A stretch of DNA of 64,000 nucleotides from Bubalus kerabau (Eukaryota; Chordata; Mammalia; Artiodactyla; Bovidae). The DNA is taken from assembly GCF_029407905.1 (NCBI RefSeq), contig NC_073628.1, forward strand, positions 89,586,501 to 89,650,500, in the 5' to 3' direction. The translations under genes were made by a program, and so were the position numbers. Positions 12,501 through 27,500 of this stretch are shown here, piece by piece. The notes below the pieces were generated by a model, which saw only the letters and a list, made by a program, of their open reading frames with translations, did not search any database and had not been told where the DNA came from. Each line of letters starts with the position of its first letter. Within the stretch, counting starts at the first letter, position 1.

Positions 12501-15500
12501 AATTTGACAACATATGTGCAAGACCTGTACACTAAAAACTACAAAGCACTTCTGAAGGCTTAAACTAAAGAAGACTTAAATAAATGGGTCTGAAAACTTG
12601 ATATCATTAAGATGTCAATTCTCCACAAAATAATCCATGCATGTGTCAAGTTGCTTCAGTTATGTCTGACTCTGTGACCCTATGGACTGTAGCCTGCCAG
12701 GCGCCTCTGTCCAAGGGATTCTCCAGGCAAGAATACTGAAGTGGATTGCCATGGTCTCCTCCAGCGGATCTTCCCACCCCAGGGATGGAAATTGAGTCCC
12801 TTACTAAGTCTCCTGCACTGGCAGGTGGGTTCTTTACCACTAGCACCACCTGGGAAAATAATCTATAGATTCAACTAAATCCCAGTCAAAACCTTAGCAG
12901 GCTCCTTTTTTTTTTCTTTAAAGAAATTGACAAGTTGATTCAATCTGTATGGAAATGCAAAGAACACAAAATAGTCAAAACAACTTTTCAAAAGAAGAAC
13001 ATACTTACGGACTTACATTACCTGATATCAAGACTGACTATAAAGGTACAGTAATCAGGACAGTTTTTCTGGCATAAAGTAGGAGGAGACCAATGGTACA
13101 GAATAGAGCCCAGAAAGAGACCTGCACATATATGGTCAACTGACTGTCCACAAATGTGCCAAGACAATTCAATGGAAAAAGGATAATCATTTAAACAAAT
13201 GGTGTTAGAACAACTTAATTGCCATATACAAAAAAAGTGAACCTTAATCCTTACCTCACACCATATAAAAAATTAATTCAAAATGGATCAAAGGCCTAAA
13301 TGTAAGAACTAAAATTATTAAACTTCTAAAAGAAACAGGAAAAAAAATCTTAACGACCTTAGATTTAACAAAGACTTCTAAAATGTGACCAGTTCTCACT
13401 AGCATTTCACAAAAACAAAATACATACCACTTCTTGGTCTTTTTACAATGGATGACTTCCTTGGAAGATTTAACCCTTTAGTACTAATCACTTGTTTAAT
13501 GCCCACAGTACTTGGATTTTCCTTCACCTTTGTAGTATCTGAAACAATATCCAGTTCACGTCTAGGGCAATAATTCCTATGCCAAATGCTATTAATATTA
13601 GATGATTTTTGACATGCTTTGTCAGTCCAACTATGACTTCTTGATTGGGCAGGCTAAAGTAGTAAAAAGAAAAAGGTTACTTAAAGAAGAAAAATGGTTA
13701 AATCATTTCCCTCTGTATCAACATAAATTATAAGCAAATAATTAAATTACTTCTTTGAACTGCTTTTGATGAAATATCCATCCTCTAATAACACTTTCTA
13801 CTTTGCTAGTCCTATTTGCTGTTGTTGAGTCGCTAAGTCATGTCCGACTCTTTTGCAACCCCATGGACTGTACCCTGACAGGCTCCTCTGTCCATGGGAT
13901 TTCCCAGGAACAATACTGGAGTGCATGCTATTTCCTTCTCCAGGGCATCTGCCTGACCCAGGGTATCAAACCCACGTCTCCCGCATTGCAGGTGAATTCT
14001 TTACCATTGAGCAGCCTGGGAAGCCCATTTGCTAGTCCTATACTTTTCCATTAAATGTGTCTTGTATCCCTAGGTCTGTTTTTCTCCTAATGAGGGTCAA
14101 GCAAACTTGTTAGATCATTTTAAGAAATAAAAAAAAAATCTTCCTAAGATAAGCGGTGCAAGAAATAAAATTACACTTGAAGAAGTATGACCAGAAAAAA
14201 AATACTTTTAAAATGTGAGTAATATTTCAATATGCAATATTTAATTTAATAATCATATAGCAAATAAGCCTCTAATTACTGACATACCCTTTACAAAGGA
14301 TCTGAAAATCAAAACCATAAAATTATATATTTAATCAACTATCCTATCTTCAGAACTTGGATGAGCTTAAATGGAAACAATCTTATTTACAAAACAATAG
14401 TTTCTTTAGTGGACAATATCTATGTATTAAATAGGCAAGTATTAGTGAATAATACCTATGTATTAAACAAAAAGCTACTTTGGTCTACACTGAGTCATGC
14501 ATAAAACTTTCTCTGAGAAAGAGCTTATTGACAGTAAAGATTGGTAAATAATCATTTTTAATGCTAATACAAATTATTCACAATAAATATATTTTAGATG
14601 ACAATGATCTGCTAAAAGGGTGTCAATGATACTCTAATAGAGTAGAAGAGGCAAAGGGAAAAATTAACAGTGGTATAAAAAATGCTGGTACTAAGGGTGT
14701 GAATTCCACGTGACAAAAGTCCCACTTGAATTTGGAATCTAATCTTTCAGTTAAAGAAAGGATTAAATATAAAAATAAATAAAAACTAAGGTGACATTAT
14801 TCACAATATATTTTAAGAATGAACAACAATCAACTGAGAAAAAAGGTATAATAAAAAACAGCTTAAGCAGTATAGGTCATGGCATTAGATCTCATTGATG
14901 GTTTCATTAAAAAAAGAGACAAATAGAGTAGAAAATCTGATTGGGAAGAATACATTTTAGATAAATAATAATAATTAGTTTGATGTACAATTAGTGGTTC
15001 TGAAAGAAATGTCCTCATGAAATAAAAGATCTGATAAGGATTTGATCTCACAAAGGATGGCCATCTTAGTGTTCCATAACATTCCCAATGATATCTGAAC
15101 ATTTGCAATACAACCAATTATTTTTGAGTTTCTGAGACAAAGGAGAAACTTGAGAATCATTCTTGATGAAATTATATTAATATCAGTAATTCAAATGTGT
15201 AAAAAAGATAGCAGAATAAAGACTTTTCAGTCCCCTTAGTCTAGAAATTTACAATTATAAGGTAAATAAGTCACACAGCTATAATGTACAGCACAGAGAA
15301 TACAGTCATCCCTTAGTGGCTGCAGGGGACTGGTTATAGGATCCTTTCAGATATCAAAATCCATGATGTTCAACTCCCTGACATAAAATGGAGTAGTACT
15401 GTCAGCCCTCCACATCCATGGATTCTGCATCCAAGGATTCAATCTAATCGGATCTGCAGTTGGTTGAATCTGCAGATGCCCACAGATATGGAGGGCTGTA

Positions 15501-18500
15501 CAGTCAATAATATTGTGGAACTTCCCTCATGGTCCGGTAGTTAAGACTCTGTGCTTCCAATGCAGGAGGCATGGGTTTGATCCCTGATCAGAAAACCAAG
15601 ATCCCTCATGCTGGCATGCCAAATAATAATAATAAAATTATAATAACTCTGTATGGTGAAAGATGGTAATTAGATTGATCATGATAATTTATTAATGTAT
15701 ATAAATATGGAATCCCTATGTGTACACTTGAAACTAATATGTCAATAATAATTCAATAAGAAAAAAATCACGCCCAAACCAATAAGAAACAAATACAAAC
15801 TCCATCTGCAGAAAAATTAGGAGATATCTGTGACTTCCAAACCATAGTGAAGACAAGAGTATAGACAGAAAAATTTAAAGAACCTAGCCCAAAGAGGGAG
15901 GGGTAAGATAGGGGTGGAGATTAAGAGGTTCAAACTATTAGGTGTAAAAAAGCTACAAGGATATACTGTACAATACAAGGAATATAGCCAATTTTTATAA
16001 CTATAAAGTATAACCCTTAAAAGTTGTGAATCACTATGTTGTACACCTGAAACATATATTATAAATCAACTATATCTCAATAAAAAGATAAAAATAAAGA
16101 ACCTAGCTTAAGAAAGATCAAACTCATGTGTCTGCAGAAAAGAATGACATTAATTCCACATACAGAAACTTAGAGAAAGACTTGAACCAAGTACCATGGA
16201 GGCCGCAAGTAGGGGGAGGGCTGATAAAAGGATTATATGGCTCCTGGGCCCTCATCTTTGATCTGTCCAATATGGTCAATTCATACCCATCTGCCTTCAG
16301 AGCAACCAGACCTTCGAAACCCACAAACAGTAACATAAAAACTTCAAAAGGTGAGAAGAACCATTTGTCTACACAGGGATCAAATGCAAGGTTAAATATT
16401 GAATGGTGGCACTAGCCCTACCCCTTCCTAAAGAAAGAAAAGAAAGTTAGTCACTCAGTCGTGTCAAACTTTTTGTGACCCCATGGACTGTACCCACCAG
16501 GCTCCTATGTCCATGGGATTCTCCAGGCAAGAATACTGGAGTGGGTTGCCATTGGGTTGAGATCTTCCCAACCCAGGGACCAAACCCCGGTCTCCCACAT
16601 TGCAGGCACTCTTTACTGACTAAGCCACTAGGGAAATCCACCCCTTCCTGGTCCACCCCAATTTATTTTCCCTAGCTTGCTCTTAAAATGTTTACATAGC
16701 TAAGTAGAAATTGGAGGATCCCATTTTTGAAAAAAGAACTGTACAAAGAAAACATGCTGATGTTTAAGAATTCACAAAACAAAGCCAGCTTGTTGCTAAC
16801 CGGTTCAACCAAGAGTAATAAAACCCAAGACTGTAAGCCCCACTCATTTACACAAAGCTTGTTAAGCTTCTTAGTGCCTCTCCCAAATAGGAACAAACTG
16901 ACAAGAAGCTAGGTGTTAGAAAAGTCTCCACCATAAAAGAGAAAAGCCAAAACACATAGGAAAAAAAAATCCCAAAGCTAACAGAAATAATGCAGAGAGA
17001 AGAAAATGTACAAGAGAAATGTACAAGAAAATGTACATGTATTTAATATTATAATTAATATTAAATTTCTGAGAGGAGTGGGAAAGAGGAGAGTATATTC
17101 ATGAAATGAAAAAAGGTCTTAGAAAGGGTTCTTAGATAGGAAAATGACAGCAAAAACTAAGTATTCATCAGAATTTTCTGTAATGATAGAAAAGTTCTAT
17201 GCTGTCCAACATGGTAGCCACTAAGGACTTGAAAACTGACCAATGCAACTGGAGAACTAAAATTTAATTTAATGTTAATTTAAATAACCACATACTTTGC
17301 CAACAAAGGTCCATCTAGTCAAGGCTATGGTTTTTCCAGTAGTCATGTATGGATGTGAGAGTTGGACAGCGAGGAAAGCTGAGCACCAAAGAATTGATGC
17401 TTTTGAACTGTGGTATTGGAGAAGACTCTTGAGAGTCCCTTGGACTGCAAGAAGATCCAGACAGTCCATTCTAAAGGAGATCAGTCCTGGGTGTTCATTG
17501 GAAGGACTGATGTTGAAGCTGAAACCCCAATACTTTGGCCACCTCATGCAAAGAGTTGACTCATTGGGAAAGACCCTAATGCTGGGAAGGATTGGGGGCA
17601 GGAGGAGAAGGGGACGATAGAGGATGAGATGGCTGGATGGCATCACTGACTCGATGGACATGGGGTTTGGGTAAACTCTGGGAGTTGGTGATGGACAGGG
17701 AGGCCAGGCGTGCTGCGATTTATGGGGTCGCAAAGAGTCTGACACGACTGAGTGACTGAACTGAACTGAACTGTGGTCAGTGGCTAACACACTGGATAGC
17801 ACAAAGTTTAAAGACAAAATAGAAAAAAAGTTTCCCCCGGAAAGAAAAGAAGACAAAGACGAGTAAGATAGAAAAGTTCCAGAATCTAAAGACCAGGAAA
17901 AACCAATATCTAACTAATAGAAGTTCCAGAAACAGAACAGAGGAAACAGAAAAGAAGAAACAGCAACCTGAGTATAAGGATTATATAATTTGAGCTGATG
18001 AACATAAAGTTCTTTTTTAGTACCATTATAAATTTGTGCTGTCTTAATAAGCTTGGCTTATTTCAGCTGACAGTAATGATTCTTCTCAATGCTCAACTTG
18101 TCACCAGTTTCTCTGTGGCCATCTTCTTTAGGCTCATTTCATTTTCTTTCTCAAGGTGCTCTGATTCATTTAGCTGGTAAACACTGAGACATTCTTAGTC
18201 CAGCCAGAATGAACTACTTTGAGTACCTTTAACATGCTATCCTCTTCCATACATGCTATTCCTTTAGCCTCGAACCACTCACCCATTTTGAAAATCCCGA
18301 CTCATCTTTGTAAATCCAGGACACACACTAGCTCCTCTATTAGGAGACACTAGAGGGCTTGGCTTGGAGTCAGAGCTTCCCTATTGATTAAACGTATGAC
18401 CTGGCAAGTCACCTAATCTCTAATTATTTCCTCATCTGTAAAGTAGAAATAATGGTACCGCCCTCAGAGGCTTGTTATGGAGTAAATAAGTTACTATGTG

Positions 18501-21500
18501 TAATGTGCTTAGAATGGCACTTAGAAAACAGCTCAATAAATGTCTCTTACTATTATTAAAAGGTATTCTATCTTTCAGTGGAGTTAAGTGCATCCCCTTT
18601 GTCTCCATGGAGCCTAGAATACATCTCTATTATGGGACATACCATATTTCTATGTATATAACCACGTGTCTCTCCCTTAGACAATGAGTATGTTACAAGC
18701 AAGGATTATGCTCTGTTTTTCTTTATATTCCAGAACATTCCAGAGTATGTTCATTATAATAATTAATGCTTAGTAAATAACTGAATGGTGAGTAAAAGTA
18801 AAGATCTGGACTAGACTAAAAACTATGAGAAAGAAGTAACTATTAACCAGAAAGACAAAAAAGAAGTAGGACTTAGCAATGAAAGAGAAGCCAGGGGTGG
18901 GGGAGGAGCAAAATAGATGAAGGAGATTAAGAGGTACAAAAGACTAGGTATAAAATAAATAAGTTACAAGGATGTAATGTACAGCACAGTGAATATAGTC
19001 AATACTTTATAATAACTTTGTATGCAGTATAATCTACAGAAATATCAAATTACTATATTGTAGAATTGAAACTAATACAGTTGACCCTTGAACAATGTGA
19101 GGGTTAACCTGAATATACCTGACAGTCAGCCCTCTATATTTATAGTTCTCTATCACCTGTGGAATCAGCCAACCATGGATGGTGTGCTGCTGCTGCTACT
19201 AAGTCGCTTCAGTCGTGTCCGACTCTGTGCGACCCCATAGACGGCAGCCCACTAGGCTCCCCCGTCCCTGGGACTCTCCAGGCAAGAACACTGGAGTGGG
19301 TTGCCATTTCCTTCTCCAGTGCATGAAAGTGAAAAGTGAAAGTGAAGTCGCTCAGTTGTGTCCAACCCTTAGCGACTCCAGGGACTGCAGCCTACCAGGC
19401 TCCTCCATCCACGGGATTTTCCAGGCAAGAGTATTGGAGTGGGGTGCCATTGCCTTCTCCGAATTTGTGGTGTAATAAGTGCTAAAAAGAATAAGGGTTA
19501 TAAAAGGAAGCTGATAAGAAATAGAGTTTGCTTTTGATTGTAGATAGATTTAAGGTTATAAGAAAGTACTTATGAAGACACAGGAGACATTTAGAATTAT
19601 TGTGGCCGGTACACAGATTAGAGACTGTTAAAGATGTGCAAGTTCTCTGCATAAAATGAGATAATTAGAGTCAAGGTGGTGGTGGTTTAGTTGCTAAGTC
19701 GTGTCCAATTCTTGTGACCCCATGGACTGTAGCCTGTCAGGCTCGTCTGTCCATAGGATTCTCCAGGCAAGAATACTGGAGTGGGCTGCTATTTCCTTCT
19801 CCAATTAGAGTCATAAGAACTTATTAAGGAATAAATTTGAACATAAGAGAGATCAGAGTCTGGAAATATGACCAGAAAAGAGAGAACGATGGGAGCATAC
19901 ATCACAAGAGACATACTATTGGGAAAAAGTAGAAGAAAATAGGAAAGGACTGAATGACATACAGCAGAGGTACTCAGTAAGTACTGCTAAACTGTGAATG
20001 AGAGAAAAAAAGTTTTTACTCCCAAGAGGTATTTCTAGATTTGAGTCTTCAACAATGCCAAATGCTAGAGGTGGGATTGGGTGAGATGAGAAAAAGGCAC
20101 TAAGCACTTGGTATATTCAAAGAAAATGTTCAAGTATAAAGGTCTTATATTATGTGGTCACTTTTTAAGAAAATTAACCAATATACCCATTGGTTCTAAG
20201 AGACATATTTTCTCTAGAATTGAGTTGTTTTCAATCAACACTGCACAGTGCTTGGATGTAGAAATGTTTAAAAGATGTTTACTAAGTGAAGATTTGCCTT
20301 TAGTATTAGTTCCTAAGCAATAACAAAACATGCTTTTAGAAAGAAGTCTTTAATATGTTACCATGGCAGTGTCTGGATTGTAGTCATCGATCTGCTCGAG
20401 AGTATTTATATCTTTATTCCCAAGTGCTATTTGAAGAGCTATAGAATCATCAACATACCTAGGTTGGTGAGATTAAGGAAAAACAATTTTACTAACAACC
20501 AAACAAACAATACAGTATTAAGACAGCAAAGTGTTGGTCTATTGTCAGAGAAAACCTTCAGGTTTATGACTTCAAAGGACCCTACTTCCTTTCCACATTT
20601 GGCTTCACTGAAACCACATGATAGTTTACTAGTCACAGCAGGAGTTGGCGATTTTCTGAAGCAAAGCCCCACGGCATCAGTTACTCCCTGTCAAGGGAGA
20701 TAGAGAGGAAAGCCCTGCCCAGGTGACTCACAGCTACACATCACCCTGTATGTACGTGGCCAGTGGCTCTGCGGACAGCATCCTCAACTGGTGTACTCAC
20801 ATGACCAGAGCATTCTTCCTGATTAACTGAGCTTGCTTACTATGAGTGGTTCTCTTCAGTGCCACCTCTGGAGTATGTACCTTAAGTGACTGACTGTACA
20901 TGTTTCTGTCAAATCAACCGAAGTAATTAGCAAGTTATAATGGATGAGCTTCAGGTTTATAAATAGTTACTCTAAATTTTTAACTCGCATGATAATTAAA
21001 TTTAACAAAATAAAGATTCCACTATATAAAAAAAAAGAAAGCCAAAAACAATTTGCCAGCTTTTGACTGAATGTCTAGCTAAAAATACCACCACAAAGAT
21101 ATGGAAGGAGTGCAAAGTTCTACCATTCTGGTTCAGAAAGGATACTGCCCAGCATAGCTTAGTGTTTTGGGATCAACATCATCTTCATAGGCATTCAGAG
21201 GGATGAGTTTCCTTTTGATGGGATCAAAAACTAGTTGATAGAGGAAAGTATTGTTGGCCCGAATAAATCCTTTGATGTAATCTTCTGGTACTGTTATGTT
21301 CATCTTGAGATAATGTCCAATTTTCCTGACGACCTAATAATGAGTATAAATATATTTATGAGTTATTTAATACCTGAAGATAAAGAATAGGGGAAGTATT
21401 ATTCCCAAGATCCATCACTTTACATTAGAGAAGGCTGAGGAGGGATAGAAAAATCAATTGCTTTTTTTTGGGGGGGTGGGTGGAATAATTGCTTCACAAT

Positions 21501-24500
21501 GTTGTGTTAGTTTCTGCTGTACAATGAAGTGAATCAGCCACATGTATACATATTTCCTCCTTCTTGGACCTCTCTCCCATTCACCCCAACCCACCCGTCT
21601 AGGCCATCATACAGCTACATTAAAAACCTCAACCAGTAAACACATCATGACTTAAAATTCAAAGATATGTTCTTCGCCTTCAAAGTCTCTTTCATCCAGA
21701 AAGCAAAAACAAAACACACAATTACCTGAGAATTAAAAAAAAAAACAAACACAAATATTTGTAGATCATATTTCAAAAAAGAAGTCAACATTTTAACTTC
21801 AATTAGAGTCATGGATGATTAAAGCTGGAAGAGATGAAGAAGAAAGACCCAGAGGCCTGACGTGATCCTGAAGTCACAGGCTAGTTAGTACACGTTGCTC
21901 TATTTCAAAATCTGCTACCATCTCCCAACCTTGAGATCTGTCTACTTCAGTACACCACCCTTGGCCCTGAGGACTCACATTTTATAATCTTGGAAATTCT
22001 GCTCTGCAAACTCTAAGGGCTTAAGAGAACTACCCAAGGTACAGTGAGGGTAGGAATAATCTACTTCATTTTTTAAGGAAAAGACACCAGAGAATTTATA
22101 CAGCAGTGATGAAATGAGGTCTCAGAGTTTCTTTAGAAAATACATGACACTTCCTCAAATTGTATGAAGAAGTAAGAATCTGGCTGTATTTTATTAAGCC
22201 AGGTTAAAGAGATTCACATAAATGTGCAATTCCTCTCATTACTTTCATTTGCTTTAGAAGACAACTACTTCTCATAAAAATATATCTATGTTAAAATGCA
22301 ATGCATTAATTATTGTTAATTTTAAGTGAATTAATAAACATTAAAATTCTTCTCTTTCAATTTCTGACTCAGTAAATTTCAATAGCTATAACCCATATAA
22401 ACAAAAATAATTGTCACAAAGAGTTTTTAAGAGTGTAAAGGGATCCTGTGAGACCAAAAACTTTGAGAACCGTTACTACAGAGTAACAGGACAGAAACAA
22501 ACAAAAAAAAATCGTGCATTTTAACATGAATTCAACCCTAGAATATCTTATCCTGAAGTTTCTTTATATTAGTCTTCATTTTCAAAAAACTACTACTAAT
22601 TTTTTGTCAACTGCTGAAAACAGGATTCATCTGCTGCCAAAGCAAAGCTGTAGTGTTTAATCATTTCTCCTTTCAATGACACAATATTGGTTGTGGATAT
22701 AATAGAATATTTAAGATCCATATTCTGAGTGATTCATCTATTACTTAAGAATTGCTTAGAAACTGAACACAAGAGTTGGTAAATCACTCTTACCTTTAAA
22801 ATATCTGGATTGTTGGCTAGTCTTAGTAGTTTGCAGGCCTTGGCTAATCCAATCCCACGCAGTGATGAAAGATAGTCACAGCCTGAAAGAATGCACATGT
22901 AACGGAACTTCTCTTCTGTGAACACATCCCCAAGCTGTTTGCACATTCCTAGACGAGCCTGATCAACTTCTAGTCCATTTCCAAACTGGTCCATTTTTAA
23001 AATAACCTTCAAGAGGAAGGGAAACTGTGAACACCTGTAAGAGTCATTTTTATTTTTCATCATCTAATCCACGGCAGCATTTCTAAGAAATCTTTCCAGT
23101 TCTTTATCATAAGTGAGCAGCCAGATACGTACGCCAGGTAATTATTGCGAAATTTTCAAATAAGTTAAATTGAAACACAGGCCATGGCTGGACAATGTCA
23201 TATGCCAGTACTCAATCGTTTAGCCTCTGGTGTAAAGAAGGCCCTTTCTGCACCTACTTCCTACCTGCACTACAGGGTTATCGTGTCAAACAGCACTTCT
23301 TACAAAAAGCATCTTCTCCTTACCTTCCACTTTTACATATTAAAGTAACCCTTTGCTTAGTCTTAAAGTAATACATGTTACTTGTAGAAAATTTGGAAAA
23401 CAGAAATTCAGGAAGAAAACAGAAATTGCCCCAAATGTCTTATCTATCACTATTACCCAGCATCAACCTTTTCACAGATCCTTCTCGTCATTTATGAAAT
23501 AGATAATATAAATAACATAGATATTAACAAAAATGAGATCACCCTACAGTTTTGTATCTTAATATCATAATAAAAATTTCCATTAAATAGTTTTATACAT
23601 AATTCTAAAAAACTGCAAAGCATCTCATTAGTAGATAAGTTAGCTTATTCACCTAATCTAATTGAGAACTATAAAGCATATAAGTAATCATTATTAAAAT
23701 ATAAGACTATATTCCACTACAGAATTTAGAGAAAACAACAAAATTCTCTAACTTTAAGGGCTTAATCTGAAAAATCATTCAGATTATACAAATGTCAAGC
23801 AGCAAAACCTTTCTTCCCATTTTAAATAAAATAATTATTAACACCATAAATAGATATTAGTTGCAGGTATTATATAAGATAAAAAAACTTCAGCTCCTTT
23901 ATTTATGTTAGGTACCTTTTTACAGCCAAAAGCAAGGAGATCAGAGTCCTCCGTAATTACAGCTTGTACAATGCCAGCCTTGTTAAGATAGGCCAGCTGT
24001 GCATCCGCTTCATATGGGGCCACAAGACAATCTACTCCCTGAGACCGAGCAGCCTGTGAGAAAGGATGAGTCAGTCTCAAGAACAGCATCTGGAAAGCAC
24101 TGAACAACTTCTTGTTTCAAACCAATTTATCACCAGCCTCAACATGTATTGAATACATGCTAGTATTATTTTTGGAAGTCATTTCCTTTGAAGTACAGGT
24201 TTCTACTTTTAGTCCTAAATATTGAACTATCAGTTCAGTTCAGTCACTCAGTTGTGTCCGACTCTTTGCGACCCCATGAATTGCAGCACGCCAGGCCTCC
24301 CTATCCATCACCAACTCCCGGAGTTCACCCAAACTCACGTCCATCGAGTCGGTGATGCCATCCAGCCATCTCATCCTCTGTCGTCCCCTTCTCCTCCTGC
24401 CCCCAATCCCTCCCAGCATCAGAGTCTTTTCCAATGAGCCAACTCTTCGCATGAGGTGGCCAAAGTACTGGAGTTTCAGCTATAGCATCAGTCCTTCCAA

Positions 24501-27500
24501 AGAACACCCAGGGCTGATCTCCTTCAGAATGGACTGGTTGGATCTCCTTGCAGTCCAAGGGACTCTCAAGAGTCTTCTCCAACACCACAGTTCAAAAGCA
24601 TCTTCAGCGCTCAGCTTTCTTCACAGTCCAACTCTCACATCCATACACGACCACTGGAAAAACCATAGCCTTGACTAGACAGACCTTTGTTGGCAAAGTA
24701 ATGTCTCTGCTTTTGAATATGCTATCTAGGTTGGTCATAACTTTCCTTCCAAGGAGTAAGCGTCTTTTAATTTCATGGCTGCAGTCACCATCTGCAGTGA
24801 TTTTGGAGCCCAAAAAAATAAAGTCTGACACTGTTTCCACTGTTTCCCCATCTATTTCCCATGAAGTGATGGGACCAGATGCCATGATCTTTGTTTTCTG
24901 AATGTTGATCTTTAAGCCAACTTTTTCACTCTCCTCTTTCACTTTCATCAAGAGGCTTTTTAGTTCCTCTTCACTTTCTGCCATAAGGGTGGTGTCATCT
25001 GCATATCTGAGGTTATTGATATTTCTCCCGGCAATCTTGATTTCCAGCTTGTGCTTCTTCCAGCCCAGCGTTTCTCATGATGTATTCTGCATAGAAGTTA
25101 AATAAGAGGGTGACAAGATACAGCCTTGACATACTCCTTTTCCTATTTGGAACCAGTCTGCTGTTCCATGTCCAGTTCTAACTGCTGCTTCCTGACCTGC
25201 ATACAGGTTTCTCAAGAGGCAGGTCAGGTGGTCTGGTATTCCCATCTCTTTCAGAATTTTCCACAGTTTATTGTGATCCACACAGTCAAAGGCTTTGGCA
25301 TAGTCAATAAAGCAGAAATAGATGTTTTTCTGGAACTCTCTTGCTTTTTCCATGATCCAGCAGATGTTGGCAATTTGATCTCTGGATCCTCTGCCTTTTC
25401 CAAAACCAGCTTGAACATTTGGAAGTTCACAGTTCATGTATTGCTGACGCCTGGCTTGGAGAATTTTGAGCATTACTTTACTAGCGTGTGAGATGAATGC
25501 AATTGTGCGGCAGTTTGAGCATTCTTTGGCATTGCCTTTCTTTGGGATTGGAATGAAAACTGACCTTTTCCAGTCCTGTGGCCACTGCTGAGTTTTCCAA
25601 ATTTGCTGGCATATTGAGCTATATGTAGTCCTATATATTGAATCATATAGCTGCTAATAAATCTTTTTTAAAAATCAGTGTATGAATTAGGGAAAAAGAA
25701 ATATTGCTATACATTTGGTGGGGGTGGGGGTGGGGGAATACAAGCTGCAAACTCAATTTTTCAAATTATAGAAATCTACCATCTTAAGAATGACTGTGCT
25801 CTAAAGAACACAAGCCGCTTGTTTCCCCACAATCTCTTACCACAGAACACAAGCCTGACACTGAACTGATGAAACTAAGAGACTCTATAACTATCTATCT
25901 TCCCATTTGTTTATCAAATAGTTTGAACACAGACCTGAAAAGGGGCTGTGTGGGCTGTGACTGTGGGTGTGCTGACACTAAGATTTATGGTAACAGGTAA
26001 TAAGGAAAGAAGCTTCTAAGAAGCAGGTCAAGTGGAACTGATCTGCTGCAAATCTCCTGAGCTGGCCAGTTGACTTCAAGAGATCTCTGACAGACACTCA
26101 AGAGTAAGTGCTGAAGATTATGAGAGTGGGGTGGGACTGAACCTCTAGGAATTTATTCCTTCTGTCTCTGCAGAAAACATTTATCTATGTAAGTGACTCA
26201 TCTAGAAAGTGAGAGCTGAGGTGATTGTTCCTCAGGATTTCTTCTTTGGAAATTGCTGGACTCCTCTCTTCTACCTAGATATTCTTCTCTTCTTCCTCTG
26301 ACAACCAGCTTTCCTAAAGGTTAGACCCAGAATAATCCTCGTCCCTTCACCTCCTTGCTCTCCCATTAACCTAAATGAACCGTGTAATCTGTTACTTTAG
26401 CTTCTTATTTAGCTCACTTTAATTACGTTGTGGGCCATAGTATGTGTGATATTGATAGAACGTATGAAACATTCTCTGGCTTCTGAGACCTTCCCTTCAC
26501 GAAGAAGCTGCTTTCCTTTAAGGAGACTGGCTTGTCGTCTTCTGCAAGATTAAAAAAAAAAAAAAAAAGTGAGAAGAGGACTCAAAATATTACCATATTA
26601 TACCCTTGAATTGTATTCAAGAATTTTTTCTGGAATAAAAAATGCTTGACTCATATGAAAGTGCACACCTGTTCCTTGACTATGCTAACCCAGATCTTTT
26701 GGGCTTGTAGACAAAAAGAACACGGATTTACAGTGCCCATATGCACAAGCTAATCATCAGACTTTCTCACAGCACTGCTACATGTCAAAAGAAATTGAAG
26801 TAATGAAGACACCTTAAGAAAATGTAAGTCAAGGCTTTTATACCATTAAAACTAACTTTCCATTATAAAGGGTACAACTTTATCAACCCCTCTTAGTGAG
26901 GTTTACTTCCATTTGGGGCTGACTCACACTAGCTTTAACAACTACGCCCAGTAGTATCTCCTGTACAGCATAATGACTCCTAAAAACCAACAGAGGATAA
27001 AAACAAGAATAGATGAAAGTAGTAGAACAGACGCTTCACTAAAATGCTTCACTAAAATTCTTAAAAGAAAATACAGAAATTCTTTTTAAAGTCTACTGTA
27101 AAAATACTAGATTCTGTTGAGTTAAATATGAGATACAATTTCAATTAAAACTACTAAAAGAATAAAAATAGAGTACATCACTTTTCAAATAGAAATAGAA
27201 ATAGAATTGTCCCTAGAAATAAGGGACAACAATAAGAGTGGAAAAAACAATCAACCCAGAAATCAAACAAGGTAGGACATATATATTAGTAATTAAGATC
27301 AAGGTAAAAAGAATAAAACTGCAGTTTTAAAAATGACAAAGACTGATGGAATCGATAAAAAATTACAGTGATGCATTCTTTATAAAAGACAAACTTAAAA
27401 CCAATGACATAGTAAAAGTCAACAGAAAAAGAAATTAGAAACATACAAAATAAAATTGTTATGGCTATATTAATATCAGACATAATAGACTTTAGAACAA

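Larger units (their letters stand above)
10895..13427 (-). other. EXO1 intron between coding exons 8 and 9
   Basis: It contains a dimeric Bov-A SINE (11218-11532), an L1 piece (about 12380-13390) split by another SINE (12636-12856), a T18 run at about 10999, and plain AT-rich sequence between 11535 and 12380. Confidence 0.75.
13654..20361 (-). other. EXO1 intron between coding exons 7 and 8
   Basis: This 6.7-kb intron contains SINEs (13815-14027, 15524-15625, 16446-16640, 19188-19461 and 19678-19803), Tigger/MER2-like DNA transposon pieces (15304-15505 and 19078-19185), two L1 tails (15885-16095 and 18890-19076), a BovB 3' end (17297-17773) and a MIR (18355-18560). The stretches 14030-15300, 16680-17290 and 19805-20360 hold nothing recognised. 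Confidence 0.75.

Noticed and set aside
17275..17856. 193-codon minus-strand frame
   Set aside because: It is the antisense of the BovB 3' end, which keeps the reverse strand open in many copies in this window (also near 24352 and 37788).
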